From contig CAVTBE010000005.1 in the NCBI GenBank assembly GCA_963732845.1, positions 62,001 to 126,000 on the forward strand: a stretch of DNA of 64,000 bases, given 5' to 3'. The position numbers and the translations under genes were made by a program. Position 1 is the first letter of the stretch. Each line of letters opens with the position of its first letter. The stretch comes from CAVSRC01 sp963732845. Its GTDB lineage: Bacteria > Pseudomonadota > Alphaproteobacteria > Rhizobiales > Kaistiaceae. This document shows, piece by piece, positions 47,201-56,990 of this stretch. The notes under the pieces are model-generated. The model ran no database searches. It was given only the letters and a program-made list of their open reading frames with translations, and was not told the origin of the DNA.

Positions 47201-49268
47201 TCGGCGCATGCGGCTTGGCGACCGCGAAGCCGTCGATGACGAAGAACTTGATCTTGCGGCTGCGGATGGTCTTGCGCGCGGCGGGCGGCAGCTCCTTCCA
47301 CACCTCGACCGGCGGCAGGGCGGACTGCATGATGAAGGTGCCGCCCTCGACCAGCCCGCGCAGCGGATTGGAGTGCGCGAACACCTTGTGGTCCGGCGAC
47401 ACCACGATCTCGACGTCCTCGATCTCGGCGTTGGACTGCAGCACCGGTTCGGGGCTCAGGGTGATGTAGTAGTTGGTCGGAGCGCCCGACTTCTCCGAGC
47501 CGTATTTCGGCGCCGCCTTGGAGTGCAGGTCGAGCACGCCGGCGAGGATATCGGTGAGCAGCTTGCCGGTGGCCATGGTGCCGTAGCCGCCGACCGAGTG
47601 GAAGCGGATGCGGAAGGCGCCGTCGGGCAGCAGGTTCGGGTTCGCCTCCGTCTCGAGTCCCATCAGCTCGGTCTCGGGATAGGCGACGCGGAGCTTGTCC
47701 TGCAGCGCGGCGATGCGCGGCGACGGGTTCTTGGAGAAGAACTGCGAGCCCAGATAGACGAGCGGCGCATTGCCTTCGTCCATGTTCTTGTAGGCGGCGA
47801 CGAGGTGGCGCGGCTGCAGGTCGTGCGCGCCAAGGCCGAAGATCGCGGTGGTGACCTTGGGGGCGTTCTTGATCGGCGGGATGCCCGGATGGCGGACGCC
47901 ATCGACGTTCTCGCGCGCCTTGAACAGCGTCTGGGTCACGAAGTTGGTGAGCGCCAGCACGTCGCAGCGCTCCAGCACGGTGACCGCCTTCTTGCCGTTC
48001 AGCGCCGCGGCGACCTCGGCCTCGGGGAACGGCTGCAGCAGCTTGACGGAAATGACGCCGACCTTCTTGCCCTGGCTGCGCAGATAGTTGGCGACCGCCT
48101 GGACGTCGTCGGTGACCGAGCCCAGACCGATCATCACGGTCTCGGCGTCGTCGCAGAAGTAGGTCTTGATCGGCGCGTATTCGCGGCCGGTCAGGTCGGA
48201 ATATTCCTTCATCGCCTCGCGGGCGAAACGCGGCACGTCGCGCACGAAGTGGGTGCGGTGGTCGGCGGAGCCGGCCTGGAAGTCGGGCTGGTTCTGCACC
48301 GCGCCGGTGAGGCCGGGATTGTGCACGTCGACCAGCGCCGGGACGCGCTGGCGGGTGCCCTTCTCGTAGGCGTTGACCCACTGGCGCCGCCACTGGCCGC
48401 GCAGTTCCTCGGGAATCCAAGCGAGGGTCTCGTCGACCAGCTTGCCGTCATTGTCCTTCTCGACCGCCTCGGCCTTCTCGTCGAGGAACGCCTCGAGCGC
48501 CGTCACGTCGCCGGGCACCAGATCGTCGCGGTGGTTGGCGAGATAGTGCTTGAGCTGGTAGACGCGGCCCTTGGCGCCGAACAGGATCTCCTGCGCCACG
48601 GTCGGGCATTTGATGCGCCCGGACGGGTCGCCGAGGAACTGCTTGAGCAGCTCGGGCTCCGGCATCAGCGCTTCGGACAGCATGTGGCTGGTGGTGAAGC
48701 CGTCCATCGCGTTGGTCACGGGAATCAGCGACTGGGCCGCCACCTTGTAGGAGATCGCGGCCAGATCGGCGGCTTCCTGCGGGTTGGAGCCGAACATGAT
48801 GGTGTAGCCGGACTGCAAGAGGGCGTAGACGTCGTCATGGCCGGCCATGACGTTGAGGGAGTGCTTGGAAACGACGCGGGCGGCAACCTGAAGCACGAAG
48901 CCGCCGACACGCTTGCCGACGGTGACGTAATGCGATTCCAGGCCGTAGAGGATGCCCTGGCTGGACGAGGCGTTGGAAATGTACTTGCCGCCGGTGAGCG
49001 CGGCGCCGAGGGCGCCGGACTGGGCGGAATGCTCGCCTTCTGGCTCGAAGAAGAACGGGTGCTTGCCCCAGACATTGGTTCCGCCGCTGGCGCGGAACGC
49101 CTCGTAAATTTCCGAGATCTCAGTGGATGGCGTGATCGGATAGCCGATCACCCCGCCGCATACGTGGCCCATCACTTCGGCGACGGCGCCGTTGCCATGG
49201 ATAACGGCGGGAATACCAGGAAATACCGGCGTTTTCAGGAGCTTATCGGTCATCGTGTGTTTGTTCAT
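44258..49268 (-). pseudogene. nifJ: pyruvate:ferredoxin (flavodoxin) oxidoreductase NifJ-like, frame disrupted at three sites
   Basis: Oxidises pyruvate plus CoA to acetyl-CoA and CO2, reducing ferredoxin. Reconstructed length is about 1,665 residues, against about 1,180 for usual NifJ. Order: pyrimidine-binding domain (GYPITPSTEIS, SSSQGILYG), domain II, gamma domain (GGYGTMATGK), two [4Fe-4S] motifs (CTGCMECALVC, CSGCLECIDVC), TPP domain (CRGCGE, GGDGATYDIGFG, NTGVYSNTGGQ), then a coiled region, an Ala/Pro linker and a new Cys motif CNNCKTCYQ. Frame breaks: near 46978-46987, at the GGGG of 46894-46897 (one base too many) and near 44678-44684 (one base short). Coding quality is high in every piece, so sequence error or very recent loss are both possible. 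Overlaps the Nfn start. Confidence 0.85.
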
Positions 49269-49715
49269 CGGTTCCGCCCATGCAGCTGGCCGACGTGATA
49301 CGACAACATTCCGAACACGACGGCGTCGGCCGGCACTCTCCCGCAAATTCTTGGGGGGCAATATCGAATAGATCAAAAATTGGCGATTTGAACGGACCGG
49401 AAAGGGCGCGATCCGCCGGCGCGGCCCATAGTTTATATGCTTATAGACAACCTATATTTTTCAAACGCCCCCAGAGCGAATGGGCTTTTGTGATTGAGAC
49501 AGACACGGTATCGATATTTCTGTATATATAGGAAATTGAAAAATTTCGTTCTTACGAAATATATTTATCAATACCAATGTTTTCACACAGAATTCGCGAT
49601 CAGCTCCGAGACTAAACTTATATTTACTTCAGGCAGCCGGTTTTTCCCACTTTTCTGCCAATATAACGTACCTGCACAATATGTAGGCAACTGACTTTAC
49701 CCGCGGGCACGTTTC
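49269..49715. other. 447-bp intergenic region with AT-rich core
   Basis: Between guaA and the PFOR operon, both on the minus strand. From about 49430 to 49690 the DNA is strongly AT-rich, unlike anything else in the window. It has no convincing gene; short open frames there look random. It should hold the guaA transcript end (hairpin at 49543-49560) and the PFOR promoter. A half-match to an Fnr/FixK-type site (TTGATC on the minus strand, about 49370-49375) is too weak to call. Confidence 0.6.
49539..49560 (-). terminator. candidate intrinsic terminator of guaA
   Basis: atttcgt (49543-49549) and acgaaat (49554-49560) form a perfect 7-bp stem with a four-base loop. On the minus strand it is followed by four U residues. 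It lies about 155 bases after the guaA stop. The stem is AT-rich, so strength is uncertain. Confidence 0.5.
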
Positions 49716-51263
49716 CTACTCCCATTCGATGGTCCCCGGCGGCTTCGACGTCACGTCGTAGACGACCCGGTTGACGCCCTTCACCTCGTTGATGATTCGC
49801 GTCGCCGCGCGGCCGAGAAACTCCATGTCGAAATGGTAGAAATCGGCGGTCATGCCGTCGGTGGATGTCACCGCGCGTAGGGCCAGGACGTAGTCGTATG
49901 TCCGTCCGTCGCCCATGACGCCCACCGACTGCACTGGGAGCAGCACGGCGAAGGCCTGCCAGATGGCGTCGTAGAGGCCGGCGCGGCGAATCTCGTCGAG
50001 ATAGACGGCGTCGGCCTTGCGCAGGATCTCCAGCTTCTCGCGGGAAACGGCGCCGGGAATGCGGATGGCAAGCCCCGGCCCCGGGAACGGGTGGCGGCCG
50101 ACAAAGGCTTCCGGCAGGCCGAGCTCGCGGCCGAGCGCGCGCACCTCGTCCTTGAACAATTCGCGCAAGGGCTCGACCAGCTTCATTTTCATGCGCTCAG
50201 GCAGGCCGCCGACATTGTGGTGCGATTTGATGGTCACCGAAGGCCCGCCGGTGAAGGAGACGCTCTCGATGACGTCCGGATAGAGCGTGCCCTGGGCCAG
50301 GAAATCGGCGCCACCAGCCTTCTTCGCCTCTTCATCAAAGACGTCGATGAACAGGCGGCCGATGGTCTTGCGCTTCTGTTCCGGGTCTCCGATCCCCTCA
50401 AGCTCGCCGATGAAGCGGTCGCTGGCATCGACGTGGATGAGCGGGATGTTGTAGTGGCCGCGGAAGAGCCCGACGACCTCGAAGGCCTCGTTCATGCGCA
50501 TGAGGCCGTGATCGACCAGGATGCAGGTGAGCTGGTCGCCGACCGCCTCGTGGATGAGGACGGCAGCGACGGCGGAATCGACGCCGCCCGACAGCCCGCA
50601 GATGACGCGGCCCTTGCCCACCTGGTCGCGGATGCGCTGGATGGCAGACTCGCGGAAGGCGGCCATCGACCAGTCGCCGGCGCAGCCGGCGATGCGGTGG
50701 ACGAAATTGGACAGGAGCCGGGCGCCGTCCGGCGTATGGACGACCTCGAGGTGGAACTGGGTGGCATAGAAGCGCCGCTTCTCGTCGGCGATGATGGCGA
50801 AGGGGGCGCCCTCCGACACGCCGAAGACGTGGAAGCCATCCGGCAGCTTGGTCACCCGGTCGCCGTGGCTCATCCACACCTGATGGCGTTCGCCCGGCTG
50901 CCAGATGCCGTCGGTCAGCGGCGACTTGTGCTTGACCTCGACCATCGCGCGGCCGAACTCGCGATGATGCTCGCCCTCGACCTTGCCGCCAAGCTGGTGC
51001 GCCATGCACTGCTCGCCATAGCAGATGCCGAGCACGGGAACGCCGGCCTCGTAGACCGACATGGGCGGCAGGGGTGCATCCTTGTCGAGCACCGAGGCCG
51101 GGCCGCCGGAGAGGATGATCGCCTTCGGCTGCAGCCGGGCCATCCCCTCCTCCGCCTTGGAAAACGGCACGATCTCGCTGTAGACGCCCGCCTCGCGGAC
51201 GCGCCGCGCGATGAGCTGGGTTACCTGGCTGCCAAAGTCGATGATGAGGACGGTGTCGGTCAT
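49716..51263 (-). CDS. guaA: GMP synthase (glutamine-hydrolysing)
   Basis: Converts XMP to GMP with glutamine and ATP. 515 residues from 51263. The glutaminase domain has the nucleophile motif GICYGEQ (Cys about residue 83) and His-Glu in FHLEVVHT; the ATP pyrophosphatase P-loop is GLSGGVDSAV (about 227); the C-terminal dimerisation domain ends KPPGTIEWE, the family hallmark. It closes the guaB-to-guaA run. Confidence 0.97.
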   Translation of the reverse strand: MTDTVLIIDFGSQVTQLIARRVREAGVYSEIVPFSKAEEGMARLQPKAIILSGGPASVLDKDAPLPPMSVYEAGVPVLGICYGEQCMAHQLGGKVEGEHHREFGRAMVEVKHKSPLTDGIWQPGERHQVWMSHGDRVTKLPDGFHVFGVSEGAPFAIIADEKRRFYATQFHLEVVHTPDGARLLSNFVHRIAGCAGDWSMAAFRESAIQRIRDQVGKGRVICGLSGGVDSAVAAVLIHEAVGDQLTCILVDHGLMRMNEAFEVVGLFRGHYNIPLIHVDASDRFIGELEGIGDPEQKRKTIGRLFIDVFDEEAKKAGGADFLAQGTLYPDVIESVSFTGGPSVTIKSHHNVGGLPERMKMKLVEPLRELFKDEVRALGRELGLPEAFVGRHPFPGPGLAIRIPGAVSREKLEILRKADAVYLDEIRRAGLYDAIWQAFAVLLPVQSVGVMGDGRTYDYVLALRAVTSTDGMTADFYHFDMEFLGRAATRIINEVKGVNRVVYDVTSKPPGTIEWE

Positions 51264-51300
51264 GGCCCCGATTAGCTGAGTCAATGCGGCCGGGCAATCG

Positions 51301-51963
51301 TCATGGCGCCGCCTCCAGACGGAAACGGCCGGCGGTGACGTGGCCGGCGAAATCCTCCAGCGTGACGGCGAGCTTCTGGTCGATGACGTGGAGGTATTCG
51401 GTCCAGTCGTGCACGCCGGTCAGGTCGTTGCGCCCGTCGCTGATGCCGCGCAGGCCCAGCATCGGCACGCCGAAGCGGTGGGCGGCCCGCAGCACGGCAA
51501 ACGACTCCATGTCGACCATGTCGGCGTCGATGACGTCGTAGCCGGCGCCGGAAACGATATTGGCGCCGGTCGAAATCGAGGCGGCGGGAATGCCGGGAAT
51601 GCGGTGGGGAATGGGAATGACCGCCGGCAATTGGTCGAACGGCGTGACGCCCTTGGGAAAGCCCAGGGCGGAACAGTCCATGTCGCGATAGGCGACGCTG
51701 GCGATCTGATAGATGGCGGCGTGGTCCAGCGCGCGCGAGCCGGCCGAGCCGACGGAAAAGACGAGGTCGGGCATGGTCCCGCCCGCGGCGAGCGTCGCCA
51801 GCGCCGCGCCGGTCGCCGCGGCACCTTCCACCGGCCCGACGCCGGTGATCACCGGCTTGATCAGGCGCTGCAAAAAGGGGCCGTATTCCTGCTCCGTCGC
51901 CATGACGAAAAGCACGGCGAGGTTGCCCATGCAGGACAGATGGGGTGTCGGGATCGCGGTCAT
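51301..51963 (-). CDS. 5'-methylthioadenosine/S-adenosylhomocysteine nucleosidase-like protein
   Basis: 220 residues, phosphorylase/nucleosidase fold. ITGVGPVEGA (about residue 39), the segment VFSVGSAGS and the ribose-binding VDMESFAVLRAAHRFGVP match the MTA/SAH nucleosidase family. The catalytic Asp is in RGISDGRND (about 174). It starts with a four-base overlap (ATGA) on the rsmB stop and precedes guaA; an internal start at Met12 is possible. Confidence 0.85.
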   Translation of the reverse strand: MTAIPTPHLSCMGNLAVLFVMATEQEYGPFLQRLIKPVITGVGPVEGAAATGAALATLAAGGTMPDLVFSVGSAGSRALDHAAIYQIASVAYRDMDCSALGFPKGVTPFDQLPAVIPIPHRIPGIPAASISTGANIVSGAGYDVIDADMVDMESFAVLRAAHRFGVPMLGLRGISDGRNDLTGVHDWTEYLHVIDQKLAVTLEDFAGHVTAGRFRLEAAP

Positions 51964-53241
51964 GTGTGCCTCATGACTGAAATGAAGAAGCCGTCGGTGC
52001 CGGTCGACCGCGGCGACAGGACCAGCCCGTTGCCGCCGTCGCGGGCGGCAGCCCGAAGGCCGGGCATGACCGAAGCGGCCTCGGCCGGCGGGACGGCACT
52101 GAATTCACGGTTCTGTGCCAGGAACGCCGCCACCTGGTCGGCATTCTCGTCGGGGAGCAGCGAACAGGTGACATAGACCAGCCGCCCGCCGGGCTTGACG
52201 TAGCGCATGGCGTCCGCCAGCAGCGCCGCCTGCTCGCCGAGGCGCTCCTCCAGCGCCCGGTCGGTGAGCTTCCACTTGGCGTCCGGACGCCGCCGCCAGA
52301 CGCCGGTGCCGGTACAGGGTGCATCGATCAGCACGGCGTCCATGCGCCCGACGAGATCGTCGAGCGCGGCGCCGGCCTCGCGCACCTGAACGTTGCGGGC
52401 GCCGGCCCGCTTCAGCCGTTCGAAGATCGGGGCGAGCCGCGCCCGGTCGCTGTCGGTGGCAAAGACCTGGCCCTTGTTGTCCATGGCCGACGCCAGGGCC
52501 AGCGTCTTGCCGCCGGCGCCGGCGCAGAGGTCGAGAACCTGGTCGCCGATGGTTGCGCCGACCATGAGGGCGGCGATCTGGCTGCCCTCGTCCTGCACCT
52601 CGAACCAGCCCTTCTGGAAGGCCGGCTCGTTCTGGACATTGGGGTGGCGCCCCTCGCCCTCGGTGGCGACGATGCGCATTCCGTCGGGCGAGAACGGCGT
52701 CTCGACGGCGTGGAAGCGGGCGAGCGCCTTGGCGACCTTCGCCCGATTGGCCTTCAGCCGGTTGACGCGCATGTCGAGCGGCGGGCGGAGCGCCAGCGCC
52801 TCCCCCTCGGCGACCCAGTCGGCGCCGAACAGGCGCTCGAAGCGGGCGGCCAGCCATTCGGGCAGGTCGGCGCGGACATGAGCGGGCGCATCGGAGAGGT
52901 CGGGCGCGGCGAGACGCCGGGTCTCGTCGTCGGAAAGCGGCTCGGGCGCATGGGGATCGTCCGCCAGGATGGCGCCCAGTCCATCGGCGCCAAGGCTCCG
53001 GCGCCAGCCGACGAACCGCAAGCGCCAGCGCCCGCGGCGCGTCGGCGCCCATCACCCAGGCGCAGGAGGCGCGCCAGCGCAGCGCGTCATAGACGATGTT
53101 GCCGATGGCGGCGCGGTCGCCGGAGCCGGCGAAGCGATGGGCGACGCCCCAGTCCTTGAGCGCCTCGGCGACAGGCCGATGGCGCGTCTCGATGGCGCCG
53201 AGAACCTCGATTGCCGCGGCCAGCCGCCCGCCCTGTCTCAC
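51960..53241 (-). pseudogene. rsmB: RsmB-like 16S rRNA (cytosine-C5)-methyltransferase, frame disrupted near 53022
   Basis: RsmB methylates C967 of 16S rRNA. Two overlapping frames together give a protein of about 427 residues. Piece one (from a GTG at 53241) has the NusB-like N-terminus (RHRPVAEALKDWGVAHRFAGS, IVYDALRWRAS); after about 73 residues the frame must shift by one base near 53022 to join WRRSLGADGLGAILADD. The methyltransferase has LDLCAGAGGKTLALA, DAPCTGTGVWRRRPD and the catalytic Cys in TCSLLPDEN. A truncated protein could start at a TTG at 53021. Sequence error or real mutation cannot be separated here. Confidence 0.82.
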
Positions 53242-53260
53242 GCCCGCGCGCCCCGCTTGC

Positions 53261-53683
53261 TCACAGGCCGAGGACGACGGTGGCTGCGAAGATCAGCCAC
53301 ATGAGGGCGAGGACGCCGCTGCCGACGAGGAAGACGAAGAAGCGGCGCGGAACGTTGTTGGTGGTGACGTGGATGAGCGCGTGGAACAGGCGGCTCAAGA
53401 CGAACAGCCATGACAGCAGCACCATGCCCGGAGCGCCGGGCGCGACCAGCAGCACCAGCGCGACCAGCACGTAATAGAGTACCGGAAGCTGGAGCTGGTT
53501 CTGGTAGGCGTTGATGACCTTGGTCGCCTGCTCGGGCCAGGCGGGCTGGCCGAGCGCGATGTCGTGGACCTTGGTCACGCCGCTGCGGATCGCCTGGACG
53601 CGGAGCGTCCCGCCCCAGAAGATGAGGCCCAGCGTCAGCGCCACCTGGACGAACAGGGGCAGGAGAAGAGCATTGAAGCTCAT
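53261..53683 (-). CDS. MAPEG family membrane protein
   Basis: 140 residues from the ATG at 53683 (GAGGAG upstream). Four membrane helices (about 4-25, 65-85, 88-108, 120-138). MAPEG proteins include membrane glutathione transferases, but the bacterial role is unknown. The family appears between guaB and rsmB in other Rhizobiales. In the sequence as given, the guaB frame runs into this gene without a stop. Confidence 0.85.
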   Translation of the reverse strand: MSFNALLLPLFVQVALTLGLIFWGGTLRVQAIRSGVTKVHDIALGQPAWPEQATKVINAYQNQLQLPVLYYVLVALVLLVAPGAPGMVLLSWLFVLSRLFHALIHVTTNNVPRRFFVFLVGSGVLALMWLIFAATVVLGL

Positions 53684-53715
53684 GGCGCGTGCGTGCTCCT
53701 CAAGTGCCTGGTGCC

Positions 53716-55210
53716 CTACCGGCCGCGTCCCGGAATAGTTCGGGCTTTCACGGGTGATGGCGACGTCGTGGACGTGGCTTTCGCGCAGCGCCGCGCCGGA
53801 GATGCGCACGAAGCGCGCCTTGTCCCTGAGTTCGGCGAGATCGGCGGCGCCGACATAGCCCATGGCGGCGCGCAGGCCCCCGGCGAGCTGATGAAGCACG
53901 CCGGAGACCGGGCCCTTGTAGGGCACCTGCCCCTCGATGCCCTCGGGCACCAGCTTGAGCGTGTCGCGCACCTCGGCCTGGAAGTAGCGGTCGGCGGAGC
54001 CGCGCGCCATGGCGCCAATGGAGCCCATGCCGCGATAGGCCTTATAGGAGCGGCCCTGGTGCAAATAGACCTCGCCGGGGCTCTCGTCGGTTCCGGCGAG
54101 CAGGCCGCCGATCATGGCCGAGGACGCGCCGGCAGCGAGCGCCTTGGCCAGATCGCCGGAGGTCTTGATGCCGCCATCGGCGATGACCGGCACATCCGAG
54201 GCGGCAACCGCCTTGACCACGTCCAGGATGGCGGTGAGCTGCGGCACACCGACGCCGGCAACGATGCGCGTGGTGCAGATCGAGCCCGGTCCGATGCCGA
54301 CCTTGACCGCGTCGGCGCCGGCATCGATGAGCGCCCTGGCGCCGTCGCCGGTGGCGACGTTGCCGGCGATCACCTGAACCCGGTTGGACAGCTTCTTCAC
54401 CCGGCGCACGGCGTCGAGCACGTACTGCGAATGGCCGTGCGCGGTGTCGATGACCACCAGATCGACGTCGGCGTCGATCAGCCGCTCGCTGCGCGCGAAG
54501 CCTTTGTCGCCGACGCTCGACGCAGCGGCGACGCGCAGACGGCCCTGATCGTCCTTGGTGGCGTTCGGGTTGAGCTGGCTCTTCTCGATGTCCTTGACGG
54601 TGATCAGGCCGACGCAGCGATACTCCTCGTCGACCACCACCAGCTTCTCGATGCGGTGCTGGTGGAGCAGGCGCTTGGCCTCCTCCGGGTCGACGCTCTC
54701 GGTGACCGTGATCAGGTTCTTGGCCGTCATCAGTTCGGCGACCTTCTGCGACGGGTCGGAGGCGAAGCGCACGTCGCGATTGGTGAGGATGCCCATCAGG
54801 CGGGCCGGCGTGCCGCCATTGGCGACCACCGGAATGCCGGAGATGCCGTGATGCGCCATCAGCGCCAGCGCATCGGCGAGCGTCGCCTCCGGGTTGATGG
54901 TGACCGGATTGACCACCATGCCGGACTCGAACTTCTTGACCTGGCGCACCGCCTCGGCCTGTTCGTCGGGCGTCAGGTTGCGATGGATGACGCCGATGCC
55001 GCCGGCCTGCGCCATGGCGATGGCCAGCCGCGCCTCGGTGACCGTGTCCATGGCCGAGGAGAGAATCGGCAGGTTGAGGTTGATCGAGCGCGTCAGGCGC
55101 GTGTGGATGTCGGCCTCGGCGGGGAGAACGGTGGAGTAACCGGGCGTCAGCAGGACGTCGTCAAAGGCGAGCGCCTCGCCGCCGGTTTGAGATTCGATGA
55201 TCGCGGCCAT
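53716..55210 (-). CDS. guaB: IMP dehydrogenase; natural stop masked by an extra base
   Basis: Oxidises IMP to XMP, the first step to guanine nucleotides. Start at 55210 (GGGAG upstream). Catalytic domain: FDDVLLTPGYS, LSSAMDTVTE, the loop Cys in GIGPGSICTTR (about residue 304) and YRGMGS; a CBS pair lies at about 95-205. The protein should end NYPGRGR with a TAG at 53716-53718. As written, an extra base at 53734-53735 shifts the end to NYSGTRPVG and reads on through the MAPEG gene to 53261, giving a 649-residue fusion. Confidence 0.93.
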
Positions 55211-55570
55211 GGCGCACACTCCCGTATATGCGAAAACGCCGCCGGTAGCGCGACAGAGGCGCCGGACACGGGCAGCGATTGGAAAGTGGCGAGGGTCAAT
55301 ATCACGCGGTTTCGAATTCGCGAAACAGGACGATATGTCTCTTCGCCCCCGCTCGATCCCGCTAGATAGGTGCTCCACCGGGGCGGTTCCATGGAGCGAG
55401 CGCGGAAAAGGTTCCGACGCCGCTGGCGCCGATCCGAGATCGCCTTAGAATGATGCAATGACGGCACCGGTCCAATGGGTGCGCCTTGCCCCGCTGGTCG
55501 CCGCCTTCCGGCACGAAAAGCGCCCGGAATCCTGCCTTTTTGCCCCCACCGCCCGAACCCCACGCGCCCG
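55211..55570. other. 360-bp divergent region between guaB and the MFS gene
   Basis: Must hold the promoters of guaB (minus) and the MFS exporter (plus). The frame of the exporter is open upstream to 55475 but lacks family similarity there. No riboswitch, repeat or RNA gene was recognised. Confidence 0.5.
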
Positions 55571-56989
55571 ATGCCCGAACAAATGCTGGTGCCCCTCATC
55601 GTCGCGTCGGCGCTGTTCATGCAGAACCTCGATTCGACCGTGGTCGCCACGGCGCTGCCGGCGATCGCGCAGGATTTCGGCGCGAACCCCATCCACCTGA
55701 AGCTGGCTCTGACCACCTATCTCCTCACCATCGCCGTGTTCCTGCCGGCCTCGGGGTGGATGGCCGACCGCTTCGGCGCGCGCCTTGTCTTCCGCGCCGC
55801 GATCGCCATCTTCATCGCCGGCTCGGCGCTCTGCGGGCTCTCCCGGTCGATCGAGATGCTGGTCTTTGCCCGCATCGTGCAGGGCATCGGCGGCTCGATG
55901 ATGGTGCCGGTCGGCCGGCTGGTCGTACTGCGCACCGTGCAGAAATCGGAGCTGGTGGCGGCGCTTTCCTGGCTCACCGTGCCGGCGCTGGTCGGCCCCA
56001 TCCTGGGGCCGCCGGTGGGCGGGTTTCTGACCACCTATGCCAGCTGGCCGTGGATCTTCTGGATCAACGTGCCGGTCGGCTTCCTCGGCATCGCACTGGC
56101 GACGCGCTACGTGCCTGACCTCCACGGCGAGGGCAAGGTGCGCTTCGACAGCACCGGCTTCGCCCTGGTCGGGCTCGGTCTTGCGCTCTTCATGACCGGT
56201 TCGACGACGCTCGGGCTGAACCTGCTGCCGCTCGTCGCCGATGCGGTGTTCATCGGCGTCGGAGCGGCGCTGCTCGTCGCCTACGTGGCCCACGCCCGGC
56301 GCAGCGTCCATCCGATCCTCGACCTCAAGCTGTTCCGCATTCCGACCTTCTGGCACAGCGTCATCGGCGGCTCGGTGTTCCGCCTGGGCATCGGGGCGAC
56401 GCCCTTCCTGCTGCCGCTCCTGCTCCAGCTCGGCTTCGGCATGACGCCCTTCCAGTCGGGCTCGATCACGTTTGCCACCGCCGCCGGCGCCATCGTGATG
56501 AAGTTCACGGCGCCGCAGATCATCCGCCGCTTCGGCTTCCGCAACGTGCTGATCGTCAACACCGTGCTCGGGGCCGTCTTCACGGCGCTGCCGGCGATCT
56601 TCGTGCCGACGACGCCGGTGACGCTGATGGTCAGCCTGCTGCTCGTCGGCGGCTTCTTCCGTTCGCTGCAGTTCACCGCCATCAACGCGCTGGCTTTTGC
56701 CGACGTGCCGCACGCCGAAATGAGCCAGGCGACGACCATGACCAGCGTGGCGCAGCAGATCGCGGTGTCGCTGGGCATCACCGTCGGGGCGATCGCGCTG
56801 CAACTGGCGACGAACGCCCAGGGCGGGACGATCACGGCGACGGCGTTCTGGCCGGCCTTCCTGACGGTGGGCGCCCTCACCCTGGCCTCGGTGATCTCGT
56901 TCTGGCTGCTGGCGCCGGATGCCGGCGCCGAGATGTCGGGCCGGCCGCCGGTGCCGGGCACGCAAGGCACGACCAAGCCGGCGGAATAG
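55571..56989 (+). CDS. MFS transporter, DHA2 (EmrB/QacA-like) family
   Basis: Proton-driven exporter of about 472 residues with 13-14 hydrophobic helices. Family motifs: the helix 1 motif LDSTVVATALPAIA (about residue 18), GWMADRFGARLVF (motif A, about 59) and the motif C region LVGPILGPPVGGFL (about 140). Start at 55571 gives a canonical N-terminus. The substrate cannot be told from sequence. Its stop is one base short of the convergent rlmE stop. Confidence 0.9.
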   Translation: MPEQMLVPLIVASALFMQNLDSTVVATALPAIAQDFGANPIHLKLALTTYLLTIAVFLPASGWMADRFGARLVFRAAIAIFIAGSALCGLSRSIEMLVFARIVQGIGGSMMVPVGRLVVLRTVQKSELVAALSWLTVPALVGPILGPPVGGFLTTYASWPWIFWINVPVGFLGIALATRYVPDLHGEGKVRFDSTGFALVGLGLALFMTGSTTLGLNLLPLVADAVFIGVGAALLVAYVAHARRSVHPILDLKLFRIPTFWHSVIGGSVFRLGIGATPFLLPLLLQLGFGMTPFQSGSITFATAAGAIVMKFTAPQIIRRFGFRNVLIVNTVLGAVFTALPAIFVPTTPVTLMVSLLLVGGFFRSLQFTAINALAFADVPHAEMSQATTMTSVAQQIAVSLGITVGAIALQLATNAQGGTITATAFWPAFLTVGALTLASVISFWLLAPDAGAEMSGRPPVPGTQGTTKPAE

Positions 56990-56990
56990 A

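Noticed and set aside
44284..49298. Long plus-strand open frames opposite the PFOR and Nfn genes
   Set aside because: They are antisense shadows caused by high GC at third positions; the minus-strand proteins carry all known motifs.
49366..49385. Possible Fnr/FixK box upstream of the PFOR operon
   Set aside because: Only one half (TTGATC) fits; the second half and the spacing do not match the TTGAT-N4-ATCAA consensus.
49494..49694. 66-codon open frame in the AT-rich island
   Set aside because: Composition is random-like (Tyr, Phe, Lys and Ile from AT-rich DNA), no ribosome site and no recognisable motif.
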